NCBI GenBank assembly: GCA_001636815.1
Contig: AZHD01000017.1
Coordinates: 31,944-95,943, forward strand
Direction of reading: 5' to 3'
DNA length: 64,000 bases
DNA from: Niveomyces insectorum RCEF 264
Lineage: Eukaryota > Ascomycota > Sordariomycetes > Hypocreales > Cordycipitaceae
Shown here: piece after piece, positions 33,793-43,657 of the stretch
How positions within the stretch are numbered: position 1 is the stretch's first letter
Layout of the letters: each line of letters begins with the position of its first letter
Notes under the pieces: generated by a model
Database searches by the model: none
The model's input: the letters and a program-made list of their open reading frames with translations, nothing else
Told to the model about the DNA's origin: nothing
Position numbers and translations under genes: made by a program

Positions 33793-35270
33793 TTATTTGT
33801 GTTCTTTTCGAATTCTGCGAACAAAAAACCACAATGGGCACTCACCACTAAAATTACAGCCTTCAATAAAACCGAAAAAATTCGCAGGATATGACATACC
33901 CTGACCGAAATCACCCATCGTCAAGTACGCAGCATATTTCCACAATGCATCGCGCATACCCGGGGATAGGTTGACAAGGTCACCAACCACGAGAAAAACT
34001 GCGCCTGTGTGGGTCACAAAGGCTAACGGGCTTCGGCCAGAATCTTGAGCAGAGCAGTACCGCATAACGAGACCCGTGATTAGGCCACCAAAAGGTGTGG
34101 CCAAGGACGATACAACTAATCGCAGACTAGCTACACATCCTGTGTCGAGCAAGACGGCCTAGAAGAGCAAGGGTATAAGAAAGACAAACTAAAGACAAGC
34201 CTGGGTCAACTTGTTAGAATACCAATGGTTTCGTTATGCTTCACCACATAGAGAGAACGAAAGAATAAGGGTTTTCTAAAAATATACACCCCATAACCCG
34301 ACACTCCAAGGCAGAGGTTGGCAACCAACAAGCCACGCGCTCCACACCATGCAACATGTTTGAAGGTAGTAACGGAACAGCTTTCGTACGCACCTCCACC
34401 TTGGGAAACGCACCCAACAGAACAACGCTTCGAGCCAGGCAGCCTGATAAGACCGTCGATGAGCAGGAAGGCTCCCAAGAGGTCCACCTAGTGCGTGGAG
34501 GATCTCGGATCTATGGACACGATACCTTCTTCAACCGCTGTATACTCTGACAGCGCATCTGCAGCGTCAAGCAACGCACATGGCAACGTTTCTAGAGTCG
34601 GCTGGCGAAGAGGTGTGGTGAGGCTTGATTGAGGCCGGGACGACGAACCACGCAGTAGTGAAGGCCATGACGCAAATAGGCACCTGAAGAAAAAATCAAA
34701 ACCGCCATTCAATGGCTCTTGTAACGCTGCCTCCAAGAGAAGTACTTAGTATAGTTCCGAAACCGTGTAGAACGTTCTGTACGGCCCGGTACATGCCGCG
34801 CCCTTCAGCTGCTATTAGGTCGGTGTTGATGATAGATCCTAATCTCGTCAGTCCTCACTCATACAAAATTACGCTCATCGCAAAAAGCAAAAGAAATGAA
34901 AACGAAGAGATTATATGAAAAGGGTGAAAAAAGAGAAAAGGCTAGCTGTCATACCCATTGACATCAAGCCGCCACCGCCCGCCCTGGTCAACGCTCGCAT
35001 CGCGATGAGGGCAGCAAGGTCAGGGCTGACGGCACAACCAAGACAGCCGACGCCAAAAGGGTCGTGGCTGCAAGACAGACTCGCCGACCAAAAATCTCAG
35101 AGGGACGTCCGTAAAGAGTTTGGAAGGCTACTGTTGTCACAGGATACGCCATGGATATCCGGGGCGCTAGATTGGAACCGTACATTATTTTTTCTATAAA
35201 AAAAACACAGATCGATGCGCGGAAAAGCATGGCAAAAACAAAAGCGTTTTTTACGGGCATTCCCATAAAA
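33793..35270 (-). pseudogene. MFS transporter relic (VBA/DHA-type)
   Basis: Minus-strand pieces, in order, match a major facilitator exporter. VAFQTLYGRPSEIFGRRVCL (about 35170-35060) is the loop 2-3 signature. A one-base frame change leads into GCLGCAVSPDLAALIAMRAL and AGGGGLMSM. An apparent intron (GTATGA, CTGAC, TTAG) precedes INTDLIAAEGRGMYRAVQNV. Downstream, LATPFGGLITGLVMRY and YLTMGDFGQGMSYPANFFGF (34152-33793) represent late helices. Relatives export amino acids or drugs across vacuolar or plasma membranes. The frameshift and further stops make this copy non-functional, unless the frameshift is a sequencing error. Confidence 0.72.
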
Positions 35271-36587
35271 GCAAAATATTTTTTTTTCTTCTTTTACTTA
35301 CTTAGATTCTGTGGTTTATGGCTATTTAGTTAAATGGCCCGAAACCAAAAAGAGATATACCATTGCAATATACAAAGGAGCAAACGCTGGCCTCTCGTAT
35401 CGCCCAGCAGCCATAGACGCGGATGCGTGGCAGCACGTGTTTGTATTCGACTGACCACTAGCCTAACTTCTATTACATTATGTATAGCTTGTAAGACTCA
35501 GATAGAAAAGGTGGCAAAACATACCAAAAGAAATTCCACAAAGTTCCAGTAGGTGTTTCTTTCGTTAACGAACAACAACCGTCTGGATTCCCCCCTTTAC
35601 GCCTTACAAACGTGAAATGATACGGGGCGCTTCAACGTAGATAAATCATATACCGTCATCCTTGGTTTCTATTTTCTTTTCTACGATGCTTTTCAAGATC
35701 CTTTGTAAAATGGCTTCCGTCCTCAGCCATATGAAAGCCGAAGTACGGATCGTGTGCAACCGCTGGCGACCACCAATTCAGTACGTAATTGCCCTCAAAA
35801 CGGTCTGGGCTGGAGCTTGCAGAAAGTGCCCGAGAACTTCACTAGCCACGAGAAAAAAAAATTGTCCAAATTTCGGCAGGCAGCCAGTTCAACGACCTGA
35901 TGAAGATCGATTACATCCGAACGCTCGTGGCTGCCCCGCGTGCGTTACCTATCCTTGCTTCATTGCCACCGAATGCACCCGCAGAGAATGCTAGATTCTC
36001 GGCACGTAGACACAGTACAACACGGCAGACATAGGTTTGTTCCCAACTTATTCGGTGGTGACGACAGATGGCTCGCACCTGTTCAACGCTGTAATACGTC
36101 AAAAGCGAAAGGCCATGTTGCTAGCGGCCAACCACGCCAGTCCGTCGTGGCCCAAGCATATCTCGGTCTAAGGATGAAGAACAGCAGTAGAGTGAAGTAT
36201 TTGTTAAGAGGAATCACGGCATGCAAACCAACTTTACAGTTCTCGGAATAGCTTATACAATTAACGGATAAAAATACAATCGTAAATAATACGCTGGAAT
36301 TCTACTCACGGGTTTCTCCCCTCAGCCACTGGCGCTCTGTGGTTGACATGATCGTTCGATCGGTCGGTGTTCTCAGCATTATCTAACCAATAGGCCACGT
36401 CGCTGATCCACGAAATTAACATAGAAAAAAAAGGAGATTTTCGATATGTGCGTTCGGTCGTAGCGTTGGATACAAATACAGTGTCAACTGCCCGGCTTAG
36501 GTTAGTAGCCGTGGCCGTCACGAAAATTTAGAAAAATTTTTTTTAAGTGAAAGTGAGTATCACTATGGGAAAAAATGGGAAAATTGC

Positions 36588-36628
<41 letters not shown>

Positions 36629-36752
36629 AAGCTTCAAAGGACTGTTTGATAGCGCCTGTCCGGTAGCATCGCATTGTATTGTCGAACGTTAAAGTTATCA
36701 CTTATCTGTATTTGTAACACACTCTCCCTGACAAACACCTATGTCACAAATT
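35271..36752. other. gene-poor decayed stretch
   Basis: 1.5 kb between two pseudogenes. There is no intact gene. A minus-strand stretch around 35690-35820 reads as protein-like sequence (NWWSPAVAHDPYFGF) but has no assignable family and is interrupted. A 38-base poly-A run lies at 36589-36626. Confidence 0.4.
36589..36626. repeat. 38-base poly-A tract
   Basis: An uninterrupted run of 38 A residues, followed by TTAAGCTTC. It is far longer than other homopolymers in the window. It could be the tail of a retroposed sequence inserted in plus orientation, or a simple replication-slippage tract. Confidence 0.8.
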
Positions 36753-37811
36753 CTAGAGCACTTGAAATAATCCGCCTCCGAACAAAAAGTTGGGATGAAG
36801 CTGAAGTTGATCCATGATGCCAGGACCCTGCTCGGTCGACATCCAGCGGTCTTTGATAACACCTTCTGGATGAGCGGCCATATCACGTCGGATAGATTGC
36901 TCGGGGTTTTCCTCCGAGTAGCTTTTCCAGATTCTGTTGTTTGCGAGGCGGCAATTCCCAAGTTGGTGGTAGGATACCAGCGCAACTTCCAGGTTTTCCG
37001 GGTCTGGTTCAGCCACATGAGCGAAGTAATTTCTCCTGGTGGTAATGACGTAGTCCGTCAAACAGACACTGCAACCTCTAATGCTGCCAAAACATTCTGG
37101 AATTGCATCATCCAGTGAACTAGACAACTCTGGCACTGTCTGGTGCCAACCTGGATGGGCGTTGCAGGTGTCGCACAGACTGTGTGTATGCAGGTGCAGG
37201 CATATGTTTTGGTGATAAACCATTGTGAGCAAGCCATTGACGAATAGCCGCGAATCCGCCAAATTAATATGGCGTTCGACGCGTAGAAATAGTTGGTCAC
37301 CAATTACTTTCGCTCTCGACTGGACAACCCACCCCATGTTCGATTCCAGGTGAAAATTAGGTGGCGTATAAAAAACAGCCAGGTCCTGCAAAGCCAGCCC
37401 ATAGCCAGGTCCGAATACATGCGCGTTCATTGCAAGCCGTGCCAGAAACTCGTGAACAAATATTCCCTCAAAGTCACGAAAGGCGACGCCACACGGAGTC
37501 CAGAAGTAGCCCGTACCGATGTAACTAGCGTGCTATGCCGTACTGAATTTATGGAGGCGAACACACTGCTGGCAGAAATAGTGCGTGCGACTAAGGTCCC
37601 GTTCAAGGAGGCAGAGAAAGGCTTGCTTTGCGTTGCTGTCATTGCTGAACAACTCGATGGCGACATCAAATAGATCGTAATACGCGAACCTGCATGAGAC
37701 AGCGAGAGACATGAACGATGCAGTGTCCATAAACTTTTTCACCGTTTCAAGTTCCGGTAGAGCCAAGAAGAGGGAATCGGGAGCCATATGAAATAATTTC
37801 CCGAGAAGCAT
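36753..37811 (-). pseudogene. F-box-like gene with a single in-frame TAG
   Basis: From ATG 37811 the frame encodes an F-box-like N terminus (LPELETVKKFMDTASFMSLA, then SCRFAYYDLF) and the motif AFLCLLERDLSRTHYFCQQC, then VRLHKFS. This is typical of a fungal F-box/cysteine protein family whose members usually recruit substrates to SCF ubiquitin ligases. A TAG at 37535-37533 interrupts it. The very same frame continues for 260 codons with family-like sequence (HEFLARLAMNAHVFG; CDTCNAHPGWH; VALVSYHQLGNCR) to the stop at 36753. I could not find splice sites that remove the TAG. It is therefore a recent nonsense pseudogene, or a truncated 92-aa protein is made. Confidence 0.7.
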
Positions 37812-38672
37812 AAGTTGTGCTTGAACAGGTTTTGAGGGCAACTTGCTGGCTTTGAGCAGCTGGGAAGGTCAAGAGAGATTGAACAATACGTTGTGGGAAA
37901 CATGCATGCGGTGGTTGTGTCGATGGATTTTAGCATGTCAGCAATAATCACAAACCGAAGAGAAATATTGAGACCAAAGAAAGATAGAAAAAGACAAACA
38001 AAACCCCCCCGAGGAGAAAAAAAAAAAACAGGAAAGACAAATTTTTTGATTGCGGAGAGAGAAGGTAAACAACTCACGGCTACGGAGAGAATACAGGGGT
38101 GCATACCGGCCAATCACAAAAGACAAGGCTGTCAGTGGAAACGACGCAACAGGAAGGCTGCAAGCGAGTCACATCCGTAAAAGGTAAGAGCCAGCGTGGA
38201 AGCAAGAAACCAGTAATAATTATTACCCCACGTCGTAACATTGGGTTGGCTTTAGCTAGACAGTAAAAACACCGTACGTAAAGCGTTTTTGGGGGGCCTT
38301 GGTCACTGTGCGCACTAGTGCACGTTTCTGGTGTTAACGGCGGGGGAAGTGGAAGAGCCAGCAAAAAAAAAAAATTCCCCGATAAAGGAACCGAGACTGA
38401 AATAACCTCGCCGTGTTCTGATCAAACACTTGCACTCTGCGCATTGGGTGACTCATATTCGCTTTTCAAAGCAGCAAATACTTTCTTGGAATATAGCTAA
38501 TTCATTTCTCACTTCCTTTTGCCTCCATTAGACTCGTTTGGTGTCTTTTTTATTCGTCCATCTTTGCCCATTTTCTTTTGCTCGCCTTCAAAGAAATAGT
38601 TTCGCATACAGGTCGCAGGGCCAACACACATCACGCATTGTCCCTTAGATTTTGGACACGGTAAAGGTCACG
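37812..38672. other. promoter region of the tryptophan synthase gene
   Basis: 860 bases without a motif-bearing ORF. The part next to the gene is pyrimidine-rich. It holds the TGACTCA site listed separately. Confidence 0.4.
38449..38455. promoter_or_regulatory. Gcn4/CPC1 site (TGACTCA) upstream of tryptophan synthase
   Basis: A perfect TGACTCA lies 218 bases before the tryptophan synthase ATG. This is the binding site of Gcn4/CPC1/CpcA, the activator of cross-pathway amino-acid control, which is known to induce tryptophan genes in fungi. Presence is directly visible; function is inferred. Confidence 0.65.
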
Positions 38673-41196
38673 ATGGAAGCCATCAAAGAGACTTTCAGTC
38701 GGTGCAAGGCGGAGAACCGGGTACGTGCCCGGTTGTTGTTCGTTGTGTTCTATGAGCTGTTTTCTCCCTACCCTTCTCAGATTGTCCGTCTTTCCCCCCT
38801 ACATTGATGACGCTATGCTAATGGGTTCTGATATAAAAAGTCGGCACTTGTTACCTATGTAACGGCTGGCTACCCCAACGCTGAGGATACAGCAGGCATT
38901 CTCGTGGCTATGGAACAGGGCGGTGCCGATATCATTGAGCTGGGTGTGCCCTTTACAGACCCCATTGCGGATGGCCCGACAATCCAGACGGCCAACACGG
39001 TAGGCTTTGCTTCTTTGTAGCAATGGCTTCCGTGCAGGACCGTGGCTGACACCGATCCTTTATCCTTGCAGATTGCTTTGCAGAATGGCGTCAGCTTGAC
39101 TGTAACGCTTCAAATGGTTCGCGATGCACGGTCTAGGGGTCTGAAGGCGCCTATCATGATGATGGGCTACTACAACCCTCTCCGAGCGTACGGAGAAGAA
39201 AAATTGGTTCGAGACTGCAAAGAGGCCGGGGTTAACGGTTTCATTGTCGTCGATTTGCCGCCCGAAGAGGCTGCCTCATTTCGGAAAGTCTGTAGCTCTG
39301 GAAGGTATGGTTCTCTACTGTCATTCTCATTCTCATTATCTATTCACTGTTATTTTCATTTCTATGATCGCTTAAGGTGGGAGGAAAGAACGCTGATAAC
39401 GTTTCGCATAGCCTTTCCTACGTTCCGTTGATTGCGCCGGCTACGTCTGATGCCCGCATGCGCATCCTCTGCCAGCTGGCCGACTCGTTTATCTATGTTG
39501 TTTCTCGCCAAGGTGTCACTGGCGCACTTGGCACCCTCAACGCGAACCTCCCTGAGTTACTGTCCCGCGTCAAGAAATACAGCGGCGACAAGCCGGCTGC
39601 GGTTGGGTTTGGTGTATCGACGCGCGAGCATTTCCAATCCGTGGCCTCTATTGCCGATGGTGTGGTGGTCGGCAGCCAAATAGTCACGACGCTTCGCACG
39701 GCGACCGGCGACAAGTTCAAGGCAGTTAGAGACTACTGCGCGTATTTGCTGGGCCATGCCGATGGCAGCGTGCTGCCTGCTACGGCCAAAGAAGCGGTCA
39801 CGTCGGCCGCACCGGCCGCCCCCGAGCTTCGTGCTCAAGTGAAGGATGAAACGGCGGCGCGCCAATTGGACACCGATCTAGTTAACCAGCTGGCTGCGTT
39901 GCATAGCAAAATGCCCGACCGCTTTGGCGAGTTTGGTGGCCAGTATGTGCCGGAGTCGTTGATGGATTGTCTGTCACAGCTGGAAGACGGCTTCCACCAA
40001 ATCCTCCACGACGAAACTTTCTGGGACGAGTACCGTTCTTACTACCCGTACATGGGCCGCCCAGGCCACCTCCACAAAGCTGACCGCCTGACCAAGCATG
40101 CGGGCGGCGCTAACATTTGGCTTAAGCGCGAGGATCTCAATCACACAGGCAGCCACAAGATCAACAACGCCTTGGGCCAGCTGCTGTTGGCACGCCGTCT
40201 CGGAAAGACCGAAATCATTGCCGAGACTGGTGCGGGTCAACACGGTGTAGCTACTGCAACCGTCTGTGCCAAGTTCGGCATGAAGTGTACCGTGTATATG
40301 GGTTCCGTAAGTGGCATTCTTCTCTTCCTTCTTACGTGCATAAGCCAAGACTTTCAAAGAAATAACCCACAGTGCGCTCATACCTGTTGTAGGAGGACGT
40401 CCGCCGTCAGGCTCTCAACGTCTTCCGGATGCGCCTACTGGGCGCCACCGTCGTTCCCGTCGACGCTGGCTCACGGACGCTGCGGGACGCCGTAAACGAG
40501 GCTCTTCGTGCGTGGGTGGTCAACCTAGATACAACGCACTACATCATCGGCTCCGCTATTGGTCCGCATCCTTTCCCGCTCATTGTTCGCACATTTCAGT
40601 CCGTCATTGGAAACGAGACAAAGGCACAATTTCAGGCCCTGTGCAACAAGCTGCCTGACGCTGTGGTTGCTTGCGTGGGTGGTGGATCCAACGCCGTTGG
40701 TATGTTCTACCCTTTTTCAGGCGACGCCAACGTCAAGTTGTTGGGCGTCGAGGCGGGCGGTGATGGAATCGACACACCACGCCACGCGGCGACCCTGGCT
40801 GGCGGGACACTGGGCGTGCTGCACGGCGTGCGCACGTACGTGCTGCAAGACAAAAACGGCCAGATCCAGGACACACACTCTGTTTCAGCGGGTCTCGACT
40901 ACCCAGGGGTGGGCCCCGAACTAGCCAATTGGAAAGACAGCGGGCGCGCCACGTTCGTTGCGGCTACGGATGCCCAGGCTTTCCAAGGCTTTCGCTTGCT
41001 AAGCGAGCTAGAGGGTATCATTCCCGCATTGGAATCGGCCCACGGCATCTACGGTGCCATTGAGCTGGCAAAGTCGATGAGACCCGACGAGGATATTGTT
41101 GTTTGCCTCAGTGGTCGTGGCGACAAGGATGTGCAAAGCGTGGCGGATGCGCTGCCGGAACTCGGTCCGAAAATTGGCTGGGACTTGCGGTTTTAG
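38673..41196 (+). CDS. trp5: Bifunctional tryptophan synthase (alpha-beta fusion)
   Basis: Exons 38673-38720, 38841-38999, 39072-39304, 39412-40306 and 40393-41196 give 712 aa, the usual fungal fusion length. The protein converts indole-3-glycerol phosphate plus serine to tryptophan. The alpha domain starts MEAIKETFSRCKAEN and has ELGVPFTDPIADGPTIQ and GFIVVDLPPEEA, carrying the catalytic Glu and Asp. A linker leads to the beta domain at about DRFGEFGGQYVPESLM. The PLP lysine is in LNHTGSHKINN (about residue 396), with the phosphate loop VGGGSNAVGMFYPF. Introns are 120, 72, 107 and 86 nt, with CTGAC-like branch sites. The protein ends LGPKIGWDLRF, as in relatives. Confidence 0.95.
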
Positions 41197-41666
41197 ATCG
41201 ACGAAGTCACATGTGGCGCTTTTGCTAGACCCATTGCTATGTAATACTGACAGCAAAAGCCACGGATTGGGCAACTAGAAAGACCTTTCAATTTTTTTGG
41301 AGAGAAAAGACGACGGTGTAATTAAAACATGGCGAGGGAACTGCAAACTCATAATCACGAAGCCTTGTTCCTCGGGGTGATAAGCTTATTCAATGATTCT
41401 CTCGGCAACTTTGGATTCGGTCAAAGAGCGTCTTGCCTTTCTATCTTAGCCGTGCTTCCCACCGGTGCCTGTGTCCCTATTTTTTCACCACTATGGCACC
41501 TCGGAACTCCTTGGCATCGAGTACAACAATCTCTAGCCTTTTCTGCGTTTCCGTTTACCATATAGAGCGAAACAGCTAAATCCTCCGACGGACGCTCTCA
41601 TGGAGGTACTCTTCAACCCGCCACCACCGTTGCCGTTCTTCCCTTTGTTCTTAGGATATCGCTGCC
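41197..41666. other. intergenic, no gene seen
   Basis: 470 bases of 3' flanking sequence downstream of tryptophan synthase. The short frame at 41329-41565 has no motif. Confidence 0.35.
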
Positions 41667-41989
41667 CTAATATGCAGGCTGCGAGTTGATGCGTTTGAAG
41701 ATATTTCCTGTCGATTGTCGCCGCGGCTCGTGTGTGACACCGTTAGCCACATCGCACCCGGTCGAGGGATGGCGGGTTGTGCCAATTTTGTTTGGCATGG
41801 CTGCACGATATCAAGAGCACATCAGACACAGAGAGCCGGACAACACAAATTCTCTGATTGCTAGAAATCGCAAGAGTTAAAAGAAAGCAATGGCTATTTA
41901 CCTTTATGGTCGCCGCAACCGTTCATGACCGCCTCCAGTTTCTCCTTGGCTTTAAGCTGAAGCTTGGACGCCTTGGTCACAGCAGACAT
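41667..41989 (-). CDS. possible 73-aa spliced small protein
   Basis: An ATG at 41989 in good context (AAAGAATGTC) opens MSAVTKASKLQLKAKEKLEA, a lysine-rich amphipathic helix, then VMNGCGDHK and a GTAAAT donor at 41901. The acceptor at 41801 (GATATCGTGCAG) restores the frame and gives exons 41989-41902 and 41800-41667. The product would be 73 aa. I do not recognise it. An alternative acceptor at the CTAG closer to the donor gives a shorter product. Support is codon-like composition and plausible splice sites only. Confidence 0.3.
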
Positions 41990-42334
41990 TCTTTCGTGCG
42001 ATGGTAGTTAAAACTAGTCTTAGATCTGTCTTTGGGTGATTTAGGTGAACAAAGATAATAATGACTGATGACGGGGAGAACGTCTTGTCTTCTGCGCAGC
42101 CGGTGGGAAAACACTTTCTCTCACTTAAATATCCCTTAACCTCCCCTCCATTTGTTATACAAGACCATGTGATCCTTTCTTCGGTTTATCACAAGATATC
42201 AATGGCGTTAGGAGGGCGATCATCGCCCAAAGTGTGCCCCAATTGGCTGGTTACCCATCACCGCCATGCAACAAGGGGCGAAGTTCTGTCTTACACCGGG
42301 TGTTGCGATAGATACCAGTTTTAGTTCCGCTTCA
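41990..42334. other. intergenic, no gene seen
   Basis: 345 bases between the possible small gene and the PPxY membrane protein. No coding motif. Confidence 0.35.
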
Positions 42335-43056
42335 TCAATAATCGGCATAAGGCGGGGGTGGCGACACGTCTAGATCTGCGCTGATGTCTACCCCAGATGT
42401 CAGTGGTTGGGCCGGACCCGGACCCGGATTCCGCAGCGGAGCTTGCGCATATGCCGGAACGGTTGAACTAAAAACGGCTGCCGCATCCGGATTCCGATCA
42501 CTGGGTGCGACATTGCTCGTTTGAATAGCGCCAGTTTCATAACGGTCTGAAGTCGGATGCGCCATGGAGTCGGTCATTTTATGAGACTTTTTGATGTGTC
42601 GTCCTGTCCGGACGTTCTGGATAGCTTCCTTTGCTATTCCCTTTATATAGGCGATGTCGATGCCGCAAAAGGTAGTCGAGCTAGCAAGTGCCCCCACAGC
42701 AACTTGCAATGGAAACAGGATAGGCGAAGCAACTGCGTAACACAAAATAGCCACGGGAATAACAACAACGCGTGCTGCGTCCTTTTGCATACTGACAAAC
42801 ATAGGTTTAAAAAACCCCCTGTCTGTTTGAGTGAAAAGGATAAATGGGATCGCGGAAAAATAAAATATGCTCCCGACAAGTAGCAGTGCGACCTTCAAAT
42901 CGTCGTTTATGACTGATGCAATCTGTTGAAATTGCGGTTTTTTTCGGAGTAAAGGGGGTTGTGGAGGGCAAAGAGGGCTTTGTCGGCTCAGAAATTCGCA
43001 GTTGAAACACTTTTATCAAGTAAACAATATCTGAGTGAGGGCCAGGTAAAGGTCAT
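42335..43056 (-). CDS. Small two-helix membrane protein with PPxY tail (5' end uncertain)
   Basis: The frame 42898-42335 encodes two hydrophobic helices (KVALLLVGSIFYFSAIPFIL; VVVIPVAILCYAVASPILFP), then a short helix and a disordered tail ending PPPPYADY. PPxY is the docking motif for WW domains of Rsp5/Nedd4 ubiquitin ligases, which suggests regulated sorting or degradation of the protein. The open frame has no good ATG, and codons before it (NDDL) look coding. A first exon from ATG 43056, below a TATATATATATT box at about 43108-43120, is plausible, but I could not settle the splice. Family unknown. Confidence 0.55.
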
Positions 43057-43657
43057 GGGAGCCGCAAAAAGGACGGTCAGCCAACTATATATGCTCAGGG
43101 AAAAAAATATATATATATAGCAAAAAAGCTTACGTAGTAGATGACGACCACAATGACATAACCTGCCTATTCAATCGATGATGCTTATCGAAGAAACGGC
43201 AAGTGCTCGTGAATTTGTCTCCCTGGTTTCCCACATAAGTTTTTTTGCGAAGTATTAATGCGTAACAAACGAGGCTAATGGCGAACCTTGTATCCTTACA
43301 AAGTAGTCCACAAACAAGCAAATTATAAATGTACAAAATGGGTTGCCTGAAAACTCTTCAAGTCTTTTGATGTGTCTTCCAACGTAGCAATGGCAAATAT
43401 GCCGCAGGTGCGGTTCGTTGCTCTCATTTTCGTTTATGATTCTGATATATGAGGAAATGGCACCCACGTAATACATCTGTCTCTGGGGAGGCCAACGTTT
43501 TCGACGTTAGTTGAGACTCTAAAGGGGTGATTGACGTAGAGCCAGGGGTTCAGGTCTGTGCCCAGAAGGAAGCATGCTCGCTTTTTTGAACTGCTTATAT
43601 TCTCGCAGTTGGATTTAGAGGGTCAATCTCGAGACAAGCGATCCAGAGTCAAGTGCT
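43057..43657. other. intergenic, no gene seen
   Basis: 600 bases, partly AT-rich, with a TATA-like run near 43110. Frames are short and featureless. Confidence 0.35.
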
